From Pseudomonas sp. PDM16 (GTDB taxonomy: Bacteria; Pseudomonadota; Gammaproteobacteria; Pseudomonadales; Pseudomonadaceae), in assembly GCF_014851865.1 (NCBI RefSeq), contig NZ_JACVAM010000004.1, positions 424,999-488,998 on the forward strand: a DNA stretch of 64,000 nucleotides, written 5' to 3'. Made by a program: the position numbers and the translations under genes. The notes beneath the pieces were generated by a model. The model was not told where the DNA came from. It did no database searches and saw only the letters and a list, made by a program, of their open reading frames with translations. Of the stretch, positions 41,758 to 52,032 are shown piece after piece. Every line of letters starts with the position of its first letter. Within the stretch, counting starts at the first letter, position 1.

Positions 41758-42417
41758 ATGGCCCTGGAACTCTTCGCCCACCCCTTCTCTTCCTACTGCC
41801 AGAAGGTGCTGATCGCCCTCTACGAGAACGGCACGCCCTTCGAATATCGCCTGCTGGCGCCGGAGCAGCCGCAGAACATGCAGCGTCTGGCCGAGCTGTG
41901 GCCGCTGCAACGCTTTCCGTTGCTGCTGGATGAAGGCCAAGTGGTGCTGGAATCGAGTGTCATCATCGAACACCTGCAACTGCACCGCCCCGGGCCGGTG
42001 CGGCTGATCCCCGAAGACCCGGTTCAGGCTCTGGAAGTGCGCCTGATGGATCGGGTGTTCGACAACTACATCTCCACGCCTCAGCAGAAGTGCGTATTCG
42101 ATGCTCTGCGCCAAGAGCAAAACCGCGATGCCTACGCCGTGAACGAGGCGCGGCAGATGCTGGCCACTGCCTACGCCTGGCTGGAGCAGCGACTGCAGGG
42201 ACGCACCTGGGCAGCCGGCGAGCACTTCAGCTTGGCCGACTGCGCCGCGGCGCCGTTCCTGTTCTACGCAGACTGGACCCTGCCGATAGCCGAGGCCTTC
42301 TCGACCGTGCGTACCTATCGCCAGCGCCTGCTACAACGGCCATCTTTCGCTCGTGCGGTGGAGGAAGCGCGGCCGTACCGGGCATTCTTCCCACTGGGCG
42401 CACCAGACCGCGACTGA
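41758..42417 (+). CDS. Glutathione S-transferase family protein
   Basis: 219-residue GST. N-terminal thioredoxin domain starts MALELFAHPFSSYCQKVLIAL (read as HPFSSYCQKV) with Ser/Cys in the active-site position; FPLLLDEG provides the cis-Pro and VLESSVIIEHL the Glu-Ser glutathione contact. C-terminal domain has SLADCAAAPFLFYAD, the N-capping motif. GGAGA lies eight bases before ATG 41758. Different subgroup from the GST at 15.7 kb. Confidence 0.9.
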   Translation: MALELFAHPFSSYCQKVLIALYENGTPFEYRLLAPEQPQNMQRLAELWPLQRFPLLLDEGQVVLESSVIIEHLQLHRPGPVRLIPEDPVQALEVRLMDRVFDNYISTPQQKCVFDALRQEQNRDAYAVNEARQMLATAYAWLEQRLQGRTWAAGEHFSLADCAAAPFLFYADWTLPIAEAFSTVRTYRQRLLQRPSFARAVEEARPYRAFFPLGAPDRD

Positions 42418-42513
42418 TCCACAACCCGCGACCGTGGGGTTCCTTTCGTCAGCACGATGCCGCTAGCATCGGCACATCGCCCTCGTGTCGGGGGCACCCC
42501 ACAAGGAAGGTCG

Positions 42514-42963
42514 ATGAAAAAGCTCGCACTGTCTCTGTTCTGCCTGTTCGCCCCACTGGCTCACGCCGACTCCGCACTGACCGAGAGCAGTGTTCGCCAC
42601 CTGTACGATCAGGTGACTGCCGCCAACTCGCAGCGCGACATCGACGCCACGCTGTCCTACATGAGCGACGACGTGCGCATCCATATCAGCGCCCCCAACG
42701 GCAGCATCGAGCTCGACGCGGACAAGTATCGCCAGCTGCTCAAGCAGGGCTGGAGCGGGCTGGACAGCTATCGCATGGAGGTGGATATCGAATCGATCGA
42801 GATTGCCAACGATGGCCAGAGCGCCACGGTCAAGGACGTCACCAAGGAGACCCTGAGCATCCAGGGGCGGGAGATGAGCACCGGCATGCACGAGACCGTC
42901 AGCCTACGCCTGATCGACGGTGAGCCGAAGATCGTGCGGATCGAGGGAACCATCCGGCCCTGA
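42514..42963 (+). CDS. Small secreted SnoaL/NTF2-fold-like protein
   Basis: 149 residues. Sec signal peptide of 18 residues (ending AHA-D), then a mixed alpha/beta domain beginning LTESSVRHLYDQVTAANSQRD and SYMSDDVRIHI, the layout of NTF2/SnoaL-like proteins (helix with D-x-x-A-x-L followed by strands). ATG 42514 follows AAGGAAGG. Function unknown; monocistronic and followed by a very long hairpin. Confidence 0.8.
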   Translation: MKKLALSLFCLFAPLAHADSALTESSVRHLYDQVTAANSQRDIDATLSYMSDDVRIHISAPNGSIELDADKYRQLLKQGWSGLDSYRMEVDIESIEIANDGQSATVKDVTKETLSIQGREMSTGMHETVSLRLIDGEPKIVRIEGTIRP

Positions 42964-42972
42964 GCAAAAGGC

Positions 42973-43011
42973 CCATCTACAGATGCCGGACAGCCCGGCA
43001 TCTGTAGATGG
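42973..43011. terminator. Very long hairpin between convergent genes
   Basis: Two perfect 17-base arms (42973-42989 and 42995-43011) around a five-base loop, between the NTF2-like gene and opmB. Acts most likely as a bidirectional terminator. Confidence 0.75.
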
Positions 43012-43015
43012 CGTC

Positions 43016-44467
43016 TTATTCTTCCTCCGGCAGTCCCTGCCAACCACCACCGAGCGCCGCCACCAGCTGCACACTGGCGGTCAGGCGGCTGCCCTGCAGG
43101 GTCAGGCGGGTGCGCTCGTTGGACAATGCTGTGGTCTGCACGCTGACCACGTCAGTGAACTCCACGGTACCGGCACGGTACTGGTTGAGCATCAGCCGCA
43201 GCGATTCGCGGGCGGCATCCAGCGCCTCCTGCTGCACCACCGCCTCGCGCTCCAGCACGGCCAACTGCACCAGGTAATCCTCCACTTCGCGGAAGCTGCC
43301 CAGCACCGTCTGCCGGTAGTCGGCCACGGTCTGGTCGTAGCTGGCCTCGGCTTGTTCGACTCGGGAGCGGATCAGGCCGCCGTCGAACAGGTTGAGGGCG
43401 AAGGACGGGCCGATGGACCAGAAGCGGTTCGGCGAGCTGATCCAGTTGTCCAGGCCACCGCTGCGGTAGCCGCCGGTGGCGGACAGGCTCAGTTCTGGAT
43501 AGTAGGCGGCCTTGGCCACGCCGATCTCGGCGTTGGCGGCCATCACCCGGCGTTCGGCGGCAGCCACGTCCGGGCGGCGCTCCAACAAGGTCGAAGGCAG
43601 GCTGACCGGCACGCTCGGCAGTGCCGGCACGTCCTCGCGTACCGCCAGCCCGAACTCGGACGGTGCCACGCCGACCAGCACGGCAATGGCGTGCTCCAGC
43701 TGGGCACGCTGGTATTCCAGGTCCACCGCCTCGGCCTCCGTGCCCTTGAGCTGGGTCAGCGCCTGGGTCACATCGGACTTCGGCACGATGCCAGCCTTGT
43801 ACTGGTTCTCGGCGATCCGGTAGGCCTGCTTGTAGGCCGCCACGGTCTCGTCGAGCAAGCGTTTCTGCTGGTCCATCACCCGCAGCTGCAGGTAGTTCTG
43901 CACCAGTTCGGACTGCTGGCTGAGGCGCACGGCTGCCAGGTCGGCGACGCTGGCGTCGAGCCCGGCATTCTCCGACTCCAGCTGACGGCGCAGCTTGCCC
44001 CACAGGTCCAGCTCCCAACTCACGCCGAGGCTGGCCTCGTAGCTCTTGGATACGTTCGAGGCATTGGCGCCGCTGACGCTCACGCCGTCGTTGGTACTGA
44101 TGGTGCTGTCGCCACCACCCTGACCCGCACGGGTCACGCCGGTGTTGAAGCCGACAGTCGGGAAAAAGCCTGCCCTCGCACCACGCACCAGCGCTCGCGC
44201 CTGGCGGTACTTGGCCTCCGCGCTGGCAAGGTTCTGGTTGTCGGCGTTGAGGCGCTCGATCAGCCCATCCAGCTCGGCGTCGCCGTAAAGCTTCCACCAG
44301 TCGCCACGCAGTGCGGTGTCCGCCGGCGCGGCGGCCTTCCAACCGGCGGCCTGCTTGAACTCGGCCGAGGGCGCGCTCTGCGGGCGCAGGTAATCCGGGC
44401 CGACAGCGCAACCGGCCATGGCCAGGGCAGCGAACAGGAAGGAAATACGAGGCAATGCGGACTTCAT
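43016..44467 (-). CDS. opmB: Outer-membrane efflux lipoprotein (OprM/NodT family, OpmB-like)
   Basis: 483-residue TolC-type outer-membrane channel. Lipobox MAGC near residue 20 and the mature start VGPDYLRP are typical of NodT/OprM. Two repeats of the efflux domain cover about 60-260 and 270-470. Overlaps the upstream RND gene by ATGA. As the last gene after muxA-muxB-muxC it corresponds to P. aeruginosa OpmB. Confidence 0.92.
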   Translation of the reverse strand: MKSALPRISFLFAALAMAGCAVGPDYLRPQSAPSAEFKQAAGWKAAAPADTALRGDWWKLYGDAELDGLIERLNADNQNLASAEAKYRQARALVRGARAGFFPTVGFNTGVTRAGQGGGDSTISTNDGVSVSGANASNVSKSYEASLGVSWELDLWGKLRRQLESENAGLDASVADLAAVRLSQQSELVQNYLQLRVMDQQKRLLDETVAAYKQAYRIAENQYKAGIVPKSDVTQALTQLKGTEAEAVDLEYQRAQLEHAIAVLVGVAPSEFGLAVREDVPALPSVPVSLPSTLLERRPDVAAAERRVMAANAEIGVAKAAYYPELSLSATGGYRSGGLDNWISSPNRFWSIGPSFALNLFDGGLIRSRVEQAEASYDQTVADYRQTVLGSFREVEDYLVQLAVLEREAVVQQEALDAARESLRLMLNQYRAGTVEFTDVVSVQTTALSNERTRLTLQGSRLTASVQLVAALGGGWQGLPEEE

Positions 44468-47400
44468 AGCGGAGTTTCCAGAGCGGCGTCAGTGCGCACA
44501 CCACGCCAGCGGTTGACCCGATGGCGCAGGCGGTCGAGATACAGGTAGACCACCGGGGTGGTGTAGAGAGTGAGCAACTGGCTGAGCACCAGGCCGCCGA
44601 CGATGGCCAGGCCCAGCGGCTGGCGCATCTCGGCGCCTTCGGCCTGGCCCAGCAGCAGCGGCAGTGCGCCGAGCATGGCGGCCAGGGTGGTCATCATGAT
44701 CGGCCGGAAGCGCAGCAGGCAGGCACGGCGGATCGACTCCTGCGGGGTCAGGTGCTCGTTGCGCTCCAGTTCCAGGGCCAGGTCGATCATCAGGATGGCG
44801 TTCTTCTTCACCACGCCGATCAACAGGAACAGGCCGAGCAGCGAGACCATGCTGAACTCGCCGCCGGTGAGCAGTATCGCCGCCAGTGCGCCGACGCCAG
44901 CCGAGGGCAGCGTGGAGAGGATGGTCAACGGGTGGATGTAGCTCTCGTAGAGGATGCCCAGGACGATGTACACCACCAGCAGGGCGATCAGGATCATCAC
45001 CGGCTGGCCTTGGGCCTCCTTCTCGAACTGGCCGCCGGTACCACCGAGCTGGCCCTGCACCTCCGTCGGCAGGTTGAGCTCGTCTACTGCCTTGCGGATC
45101 GCCGCATTGGCCTGGTCCTGGGTCACATCCGGTGCCAGGCTGTAGCCGATGCTCTCGGCGGCGAACTGGCCCTGATGGTTGACCCGGTCCTCTTCCAGGC
45201 TGCGTTCCCAGCGGGAAAAGCCGGAGAGCGGAACCCGCGCCCCATCGGCGGCGATCACCTGGATCTGATCCAGCGCCTCGGGGTACTGAGCGTATTTCGG
45301 GTCCATCTCCATGACCACGCTGTACTGGTTGAGCGTCTCGTAGATGGTGGATATCTGCCGCTGGCTGAAAGCATTGTTCAGCACGCTGGTGATCATCGCC
45401 ATGTCCACGCCCAGGCGCTGGGCGGTGGTGCGATCCACCACCAGGTTGATCTGCTGGGCGCCCTCACCCTCGTTGGCGTCGATATCGGTCAGCTCCGGCA
45501 GGCTGGCCAGGCGATCACGCACCTTGGGCAACCACTCCTTGAGCAGGTCCATCTCGCTGGCCATCAGCACGTATTCGCTGTCCGAGCTGCGACCCTGACG
45601 GCCACCAAACTGCAGGTCCTGGTCGGACATCAGCATCAGACGGGCGCCGGGCACCTTGGGCATTTCCTTGCGCAAACGGTCCATCACCTCGCGGGCCGAC
45701 TGCTCGCGCTCGGCGATAGGCTTCAGGCGCACCACCAGAAAGGCGTTGTTGATACCGCTCTCGCCACCGATGAAACCAGCCACGCTGTGGATCGCCGGGT
45801 CTGCCAGCAGGCCGCGGCGGAACTGTTCCATCTTCGGTTGCATGACCTGGAACGACAGGCCGTCGTCGCCACGCACGAAGCCGATCAACTGACCGGTGTC
45901 CTGCTCCGGCATGAGGTTCTTCGGCACCGTGGCGAACAGGTAGAAGTTGCCGAAGATGGTCAACAGCAGGATGAACAGCGTCAGTCTGGAATGCACCAGG
46001 GCCCACTCCAGGCTGCGCCCGTAGAAGCCCAGTACACGTTCCTGCACACGCGAACCGGCGCGCTGCAGGCGACTCGGTTCGCGCTCCTCTTCCTCGGCCT
46101 TGAGCCAGCGGGCGCAGAGCATGGGCGTGAGGGTCAACGACACAGCCAGGGAGATGAGAATGGCGGCCGTCAAAGTCACGGCGAACTCGCCGAACAGGCT
46201 GCCGACGATGCCGCCCATGAACAGGATGGACATGAACACCGCCACCAGCGACAGGTTCATCGACAGCAGGGTGAAACCCACTTCCTGAGCGCCCTTGAAC
46301 GCCGCGGCCATGGGTTTCTCACCAGCCTCGATGTGTCGCGAGATGTTCTCCAGCACGACGATGGCATCGTCCACCACCAGGCCGGTGGAGATGATCAGCG
46401 CCATCAGCGACAGGTTGTTCAGTGAGAAATCCAGCAGGTACATCACCGCGAAAGTACCGACCAGCGACACCGGCACCGCCAGCGCCGGGATCAGCGAGGC
46501 GCGCCAGCGGCCGAGGAACAGGAACACCACCAGGATCACCAGGCCCACCGCGATCAGCAGCGTGCGCTCGGCCTCGTGCAGGCTGGCGCGGATCACCGGC
46601 GAGCGGTCCATCGCCACTTCCAGCTTGGCGCTGGCGGGCATTACCGCCTCCAGGGCCGGCAGATCGGCACGGATATCCTCGATGGTTTCGATGATGTTGG
46701 CCCCCGGCTGGCGGTTGACCACCAGCAGCACGGCTTTCTCGTCGTTGTAGAAGCCGGAGTTGTAGCGGTTCTCCACCGAGTCGCGGACCTTGGCCACATC
46801 GCTGAGGCGCACCGGCGCGTTGTTCTCGTAGCGGATGATCAGGTCCTGGTACTCGGCCGCCTTGTGCATCTGGTCGTTGGCCTGGATCTGCCAGTGGCGG
46901 TTGGCGTCGGCCAGGTCACCCTTGGGCCGGTCGCGGTTGGCTTCGGCGATGGCGTTGCGCACCTCGTCCAGGGCCACTCCGTACTGGTCCAGCAGACGCG
47001 GCTCCAGCTCCACCCGCACGGCCGGCAGCGAACTGCCGCCGATCTCGATCTTGCCCACGCCCTGCACCTGCGACAGCTTCTGCGCGATCACCGTGGAGGC
47101 CATGTCGTACAGCTGGCTCTTGTCCAGCTGCGGCGAAGTCAGCGACAGCACCATGATCGGCGCCTGCGACGGGTTGAACTTCTCGTAGGTCGGCATGGTG
47201 CGCATGCCGCTGGGCAACAGATTGCGCGAAGCGTTGATCGCCGCCTGTACCTCGCGCGCCGCAGCATCCACGTTCCGGCCGATCTCGAAGAGGATGATGA
47301 TTCGCGTATTGCCCTGGGCGCTGCGGCTGGTCATCTCGCTGATGCCGGCGATGCTGCCCAGGGCCCGCTCCAGCGGCGTGGCGACGCTGGAGGCCATGGT

Positions 47401-47571
47401 CTGCGGGCTGGCGCCCGGCAGGTTGGCGCTGATGACGATGGCCGGGAAGTCCATGTTCGGCAGCGGCGCCACCGACAGCAGGCGGAAGCTGACCAGCCCG
47501 GCGAGGATGATCGCCAGGCTCAGCAGCAGGGTCGCCACCGGCCGGCGGATAAAGGGCGCGGATAGGTTCAT
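44464..47571 (-). CDS. muxC: RND multidrug efflux transporter, second subunit (MuxC/MdtC-like)
   Basis: 1035-residue RND pump with 12 membrane helices and two large periplasmic loops. Starts FIRRPVATLLLSLAIILAG; the proton-relay helix 4 segment ISTGLVVDDAIVVLENI is intact. Overlaps both neighbours by ATGA. Together with the preceding RND gene it forms a heteromultimeric pump as in MdtBC/MuxBC, exporting drugs such as novobiocin or beta-lactams (family knowledge). Confidence 0.95.
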   Translation of the reverse strand: MNLSAPFIRRPVATLLLSLAIILAGLVSFRLLSVAPLPNMDFPAIVISANLPGASPQTMASSVATPLERALGSIAGISEMTSRSAQGNTRIIILFEIGRNVDAAAREVQAAINASRNLLPSGMRTMPTYEKFNPSQAPIMVLSLTSPQLDKSQLYDMASTVIAQKLSQVQGVGKIEIGGSSLPAVRVELEPRLLDQYGVALDEVRNAIAEANRDRPKGDLADANRHWQIQANDQMHKAAEYQDLIIRYENNAPVRLSDVAKVRDSVENRYNSGFYNDEKAVLLVVNRQPGANIIETIEDIRADLPALEAVMPASAKLEVAMDRSPVIRASLHEAERTLLIAVGLVILVVFLFLGRWRASLIPALAVPVSLVGTFAVMYLLDFSLNNLSLMALIISTGLVVDDAIVVLENISRHIEAGEKPMAAAFKGAQEVGFTLLSMNLSLVAVFMSILFMGGIVGSLFGEFAVTLTAAILISLAVSLTLTPMLCARWLKAEEEEREPSRLQRAGSRVQERVLGFYGRSLEWALVHSRLTLFILLLTIFGNFYLFATVPKNLMPEQDTGQLIGFVRGDDGLSFQVMQPKMEQFRRGLLADPAIHSVAGFIGGESGINNAFLVVRLKPIAEREQSAREVMDRLRKEMPKVPGARLMLMSDQDLQFGGRQGRSSDSEYVLMASEMDLLKEWLPKVRDRLASLPELTDIDANEGEGAQQINLVVDRTTAQRLGVDMAMITSVLNNAFSQRQISTIYETLNQYSVVMEMDPKYAQYPEALDQIQVIAADGARVPLSGFSRWERSLEEDRVNHQGQFAAESIGYSLAPDVTQDQANAAIRKAVDELNLPTEVQGQLGGTGGQFEKEAQGQPVMILIALLVVYIVLGILYESYIHPLTILSTLPSAGVGALAAILLTGGEFSMVSLLGLFLLIGVVKKNAILMIDLALELERNEHLTPQESIRRACLLRFRPIMMTTLAAMLGALPLLLGQAEGAEMRQPLGLAIVGGLVLSQLLTLYTTPVVYLYLDRLRHRVNRWRGVRTDAALETPL

Positions 47572-50500
47572 GGCGCCAGTGCCACTCCCGAAGCGCTACG
47601 GCCGAGCAGGCGCCGCGACATGCGGTCGAAGGCCAGGTAGATCACCGGGGTGGTAAACAAGGTCAGCACCTGGCTGAGCAGCAGACCGCCGACCATCACC
47701 AGGCCCAACGGCTGACGCAGCTCGGCGCCGGAGCCCGAGGCCAGCATCAGCGGAATGGCGCCGAACAGCGCAGCCAGGGTGGTCATCAGGATCGGCCGGA
47801 AGCGCAGCAGCGCGGCCTGGTAGATCGCATCCTGCGGGGCCATGCCCTGGTTGCGTTCGGCCTCCAGGGCGAAGTCGATCATCATGATCGCGTTCTTCTT
47901 GACGATGCCGATCAGCAGGATGATGCCGATGATGGCGATCAGGCCCAGGTCGTTGCCGGTCAGCAGCAGCGCCAGCAGCGCGCCGACCCCGGCCGAGGGC
48001 AGCGTCGAGAGAATGGTGATCGGGTGGATATAGCTCTCGTAGAGCACGCCCAGCACGATGTACATGGTGACGATGGCCGCCAGGATCAGCAGCAGGGTCG
48101 ACGACAGCGAGGCGCGGAAGGCTTCCGAGGCGCCCTGGAACTGGCTCTGGATGCCGGCCGGCATACCAATTTCCTGCTCCACCCGCTCGATCACCTCGAC
48201 CGCCTCGCCCAGCGACACGTCCGGAGCCAGGTTGAAGGACACGGTGACCGCCGGGAACTGGCCAATATGGTTGACCAGCAGGCTGGCCGGGCGCTCTTCC
48301 ACCCGCGCCAGGGACGACAGCGGCACCTGGCCGCCGCTGGCCGTGGCCACATGGATACGCCGCAGGGCCTGCGGACCCAGCTCACCGGCGCCCTTGCTCT
48401 CCAGCACCACGCGGTACTGGCTGGCCTGGGTGAAGATAGTGGAAATCTGCCGCTGGCCGAAGGCGTCGTACAGCGCATCGTCGATGTCGCCAACACTGAC
48501 GCCCAGACGCGAGGCGGCATCGCGGTCGATATTGAGGAACACCTGCAGGCCCTGGTTCTGCAGGTCGCTGGCGATGTCGCGCAGCTGCGGCTGCTCGCTC
48601 AGGGCGCTGATCAGTTTTGGCGTCCACTCCTCCAGCAGCTTGCCGTCCGGCGACTCCAGGCTGAACTGGAACTGGGTACGGCTGACCCGATCCTCGATGG
48701 TCAGATCCTGCACCGGCTGCAGGTACAGGGCGATGCCAGGCACCTTGGCCAGCTCGGGACGCAGGCGCTCGATCACTTCGCTGGCGGTGACATCGCGCTC
48801 GCGGTGCGGCTTGAGGTTGATCAGCAGACGGCCGCTGTTCAGCGTTGGGTTGTCGCCATCCACGCCGATGTAGGACGACAAGCTGGACACGTCCGGGTCC
48901 TGCAGAATCACGGCGGTCAGGCGCTGCTGGCGCTCACTCATGGCCTTGAAGGAGATCGACTGCGGCGCCTCGGAAATACCCTGGATCACCCCGGTGTCCT
49001 GCACCGGGAAGAAACCCTTGGGCACGGCCAGGTACAGCACCACGGTGAGCGCCAGGGTGCCTATGGCCACCAGCAGGGTCAGGCCCTGGTGGCGCAGGGT
49101 CCAGGTCAAACCCACTGCGTAGCGCGCGATCAGGCCGTCGATGACGGCGCCGGCGGACTTGTAGAAACGCCCCTGCTCCTCTTCCTTCTCGGCCTTGAGC
49201 AGGCGTGCGCACATCATCGGCGTCAGGGTCAGCGACACCACCAGGGAAATCAGGATGGCCACCGCCAGCGTAATGGCGAACTCGCGGAACAGCCGTCCGA
49301 CCACGTCGGCCATGAATAGCAGCGGGATCAGCACGGCGATCAGCGAGAAGGTCAGCGAGATCAGGGTGAAGCCGATCTGCCGGGCGCCCTTGAGCGCGGC
49401 GTTGAACGGTGTCTCGCCCTCCTCCAGATGGCGGGCGATGTTCTCCAGCATGACGATGGCGTCGTCCACCACGAAGCCGGTGGCGATGGTCAGGGCCATC
49501 AGCGTCAGGTTGTTGATCGAGAAACCGGCCAGGTACATCACGCCGAAGGTGCCGATCAGCGAAAGCGGCACGGCGATGGACGGGATGACGGTGGCCGAAA
49601 CCTTGCGCAGGAACAGGAAAGTCACCAGCACCACCAGGCCAATGGCCAGGACCAGCTCGAACTGCACGTCCTTGACCGCCGCACGAATGGTCTGGGTACG
49701 GTCGGTGAGCACTTGCACTTCCAGGCTGGCCGGCAGCGACGCGGTGATCTGCGGCAGCAGCTTCTGGATGCGGTCGACCACCTCGATGACGTTGGCGCCG
49801 GGTTGGCGCTGGATGGTCAGCAGCACGGTCTCGTTGCGGTCGGCCCAGGCGGCCAGACGCTCGTTCTCGGCCCCATCCTCCGCCGTGGCCACGTCACGCA
49901 GGCGCAGGGCCGCGCCGTTCTCATACTTGAGGATCAGGTCCTGGTATTCGGCGGCGGACTTGAGCTGGTCATTGGCGTCCAGCTGCGAGACGCGGGTGGG
50001 GCCGTCGAAGTTGCCCTTGGGCTGGTTGACGTTTTGCGCCGCGATCAGGGTGCGTACGTCGGCCAGGTTGAGGCCGTGGCTGGCCAGCGCCTCGGGGTCG
50101 ACCTTGATGCGCACGGCCGGGCGCTGGCCGCCAGCCAGGCTGACCAGGCCGACGCCGCTGATCTGGGCGATCTTCTGCGCCATGCGCGTATCGATCAGGT
50201 CGTGCACCTGGGTCAGCGGCAAGGTGTTGGAGCGAATCGCCAGGGTCAGTACCGGGGTGTCCGCCGGGTTGACCTTGTTGTACACCGGCGGCGCCGGCAG
50301 GTCATCAGGCAACAGGTTGGTGGCGGCGTTGATGGCCGCCTGCACTTCCTGTTCGGCCACATCCAGATTCACATCCAGGGTGAAGCGCAGGGTAATCACC
50401 GAGGCGCCGCCCGAACTGGTCGACGACATCTGCTTCAAGCCCGGCATCTGGCCGAACTGGCGCTCCAGCGGCGCAGTCACCGCGCTGGTCATCACCTGCG

Positions 50501-50666
50501 GGCTGGCGCCCGGATAGAGAGTGAGCACGCGGATGGTCGGGTAGTCGACTTCCGGCAACGCGGAAACCGGCAGCAGGCGGTAGGCGATCAGACCGGTAAG
50601 GAAGATCGCCACCATCAGCAGTGTGGTGGCGACCGGGCGCAGGATGAACAGGCGTGAGGCGTTCAT
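47568..50666 (-). CDS. muxB: RND multidrug efflux transporter, first subunit (MuxB/MdtB-like)
   Basis: 1032-residue RND pump, paralogue of the next gene. N-terminus FILRPVATTLLMVAIFLTG; helix 4 IATGFVVDDAIVMLENIARH intact. ATG 50666 overlaps the membrane-fusion gene stop. Expected partner of MuxC. Confidence 0.95.
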   Translation of the reverse strand: MNASRLFILRPVATTLLMVAIFLTGLIAYRLLPVSALPEVDYPTIRVLTLYPGASPQVMTSAVTAPLERQFGQMPGLKQMSSTSSGGASVITLRFTLDVNLDVAEQEVQAAINAATNLLPDDLPAPPVYNKVNPADTPVLTLAIRSNTLPLTQVHDLIDTRMAQKIAQISGVGLVSLAGGQRPAVRIKVDPEALASHGLNLADVRTLIAAQNVNQPKGNFDGPTRVSQLDANDQLKSAAEYQDLILKYENGAALRLRDVATAEDGAENERLAAWADRNETVLLTIQRQPGANVIEVVDRIQKLLPQITASLPASLEVQVLTDRTQTIRAAVKDVQFELVLAIGLVVLVTFLFLRKVSATVIPSIAVPLSLIGTFGVMYLAGFSINNLTLMALTIATGFVVDDAIVMLENIARHLEEGETPFNAALKGARQIGFTLISLTFSLIAVLIPLLFMADVVGRLFREFAITLAVAILISLVVSLTLTPMMCARLLKAEKEEEQGRFYKSAGAVIDGLIARYAVGLTWTLRHQGLTLLVAIGTLALTVVLYLAVPKGFFPVQDTGVIQGISEAPQSISFKAMSERQQRLTAVILQDPDVSSLSSYIGVDGDNPTLNSGRLLINLKPHRERDVTASEVIERLRPELAKVPGIALYLQPVQDLTIEDRVSRTQFQFSLESPDGKLLEEWTPKLISALSEQPQLRDIASDLQNQGLQVFLNIDRDAASRLGVSVGDIDDALYDAFGQRQISTIFTQASQYRVVLESKGAGELGPQALRRIHVATASGGQVPLSSLARVEERPASLLVNHIGQFPAVTVSFNLAPDVSLGEAVEVIERVEQEIGMPAGIQSQFQGASEAFRASLSSTLLLILAAIVTMYIVLGVLYESYIHPITILSTLPSAGVGALLALLLTGNDLGLIAIIGIILLIGIVKKNAIMMIDFALEAERNQGMAPQDAIYQAALLRFRPILMTTLAALFGAIPLMLASGSGAELRQPLGLVMVGGLLLSQVLTLFTTPVIYLAFDRMSRRLLGRSASGVALAP

Positions 50667-51868
50667 GCGCCCTGCTTCTGTGCGGCCTGGCCTTGCGGTT
50701 GCGCCAGGGCGCCCGGCTCATTGCCGATCACCTGTACCTGACTGCCTTCCTTGAGCTTGTCGGTACCTTCCAGCACCAGACGCTCGCCGACCTTGACGCC
50801 CGAGTCGATCAGGCTGGTGGCGCCATCGCTGGCACCGACCTTGATGTCACGCAGTTGCACCTTGTCGTCGGCACCCAGGACAAAGACGAAGGTGCCTCGG
50901 GCACCGAACTGCACGGCGGCGGACGGAATCAGCGTGGCCTGCTGGCGGGTCTCGACACGCAGGCGCACGTTGACGAACTGGTTGGGGAACAGCTGCTCGC
51001 CGGAATTGCTGAAGCGGCCCTTGAGCTTGACGGTGCCGGTGGCCACGTCGATCTGGTTGTCCAGGCTGTGCAGCTCGCCCTCGGCCAGCAACTGCTGCTC
51101 GCCACGATCCCAAGCCTGCACCAGCAGCTTCTGGTTGTCGCGCACCTTGGCCAGCACCGGCGGCAGGTCCTTCTCCGGCAGGGTGAAGTTGACGGCGATC
51201 GGCTCGACCTGGGTGATCACCACCAGCGGCGTGGTGTCGCTGCTGCGCACCAGGTTGCCGAGGTCCACCTGGCGCAGGCCGAGGCGGCCGGTGATCGGTG
51301 CGCGAATACGGGTGAAATCGAGGTTGAGGCGAGCGTCGGCGACGGCAGCCTGGTTGCTCTTCACCGTGCCCTTGTACTGGCCGACCAGCGCCTGCTGGGT
51401 GTCGAGGGTCTGCTTGGCGATGCTGTCTTCGGCGAACAGACCCTGGTAGCGCGCCAGGTCGATCTCGGCGTTCTTCAGCTGCGCCTGGTTCTGCGCCAGG
51501 GTGCCCTCGGCCTGCTGCAGCGCTACTTGGTAGGGGCGCGGGTCGATCTGCGCCAGCAAGTCGCCGGCCTTGACCAGTTGCCCCTCTTCGAAGAACACCT
51601 TGACCAGCTCGCCATCCACCCGCGAGCGCACGTTGACGGTGTTCAGCGCCGTGACGGTGCCCAGCGCCTTGAGTTCGATGTGGAAGTCGCCGCTACCCAC
51701 CTCGGTCAGCCGCACCGGTACCGGACCGCCCCAGGGGCCGAAGTCACCACCGGGCTTCTGCTCAGGTGCCTTCGGCCACAGCCACCAGGCAACCAGGGCG
51801 ATGAGCAGAACGATCAGGGCAATCAGCCAGGAACGGGAAGGTCTGGAAATACTGCGGGATTCGGGCAT
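50663..51868 (-). CDS. muxA: Periplasmic adaptor (membrane fusion) protein of the RND pump
   Basis: 401-residue adaptor with an N-terminal signal anchor (WLIALIVLLIALVAWWLWP, about 14-32). Lipoyl/barrel-sandwich halves flank an alpha-hairpin (TVNVRSRVDGELVKVFFEEGQ, read in part as VRSRVDGELVKV; DLLAQIDPRPYQVAL), then a beta-barrel domain. First gene of the muxABC-opmB operon; the 164-base gap upstream should hold its promoter. Confidence 0.94.
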   Translation of the reverse strand: MPESRSISRPSRSWLIALIVLLIALVAWWLWPKAPEQKPGGDFGPWGGPVPVRLTEVGSGDFHIELKALGTVTALNTVNVRSRVDGELVKVFFEEGQLVKAGDLLAQIDPRPYQVALQQAEGTLAQNQAQLKNAEIDLARYQGLFAEDSIAKQTLDTQQALVGQYKGTVKSNQAAVADARLNLDFTRIRAPITGRLGLRQVDLGNLVRSSDTTPLVVITQVEPIAVNFTLPEKDLPPVLAKVRDNQKLLVQAWDRGEQQLLAEGELHSLDNQIDVATGTVKLKGRFSNSGEQLFPNQFVNVRLRVETRQQATLIPSAAVQFGARGTFVFVLGADDKVQLRDIKVGASDGATSLIDSGVKVGERLVLEGTDKLKEGSQVQVIGNEPGALAQPQGQAAQKQGA

Positions 51869-51981
51869 GGCGCGGGGTCACTGTCCTGGGGAAGGTGAAC
51901 GATAAGTACTCCCAGCGGCCAGGCAAAGGGTCTTTACCGCCTTTTTACCTAGATAGACGTAACAGGAAGTTGGAAATTTAG

Positions 51982-52015
51982 AAAAAACAACGGCCTGCAT
52001 ATGGCAGGCCGTTGT
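51982..52015 (-). terminator. Rho-independent terminator of tpx
   Basis: ACAACGGCCTGC (51987-51998) pairs with GCAGGCCGTTGT (52004-52015); on the minus strand the stem runs into a T-run (complement of 51982-51987). Lies 18 bases past the tpx stop. Confidence 0.9.
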
Positions 52016-52032
52016 CGGTGACGCGCTTTCGC

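Noticed and set aside
44521..46425. Long plus-strand open frame opposite the RND gene (634 codons)
   Set aside because: Shadow of the muxC-like gene on the other strand; GC-rich DNA gives long antisense frames.
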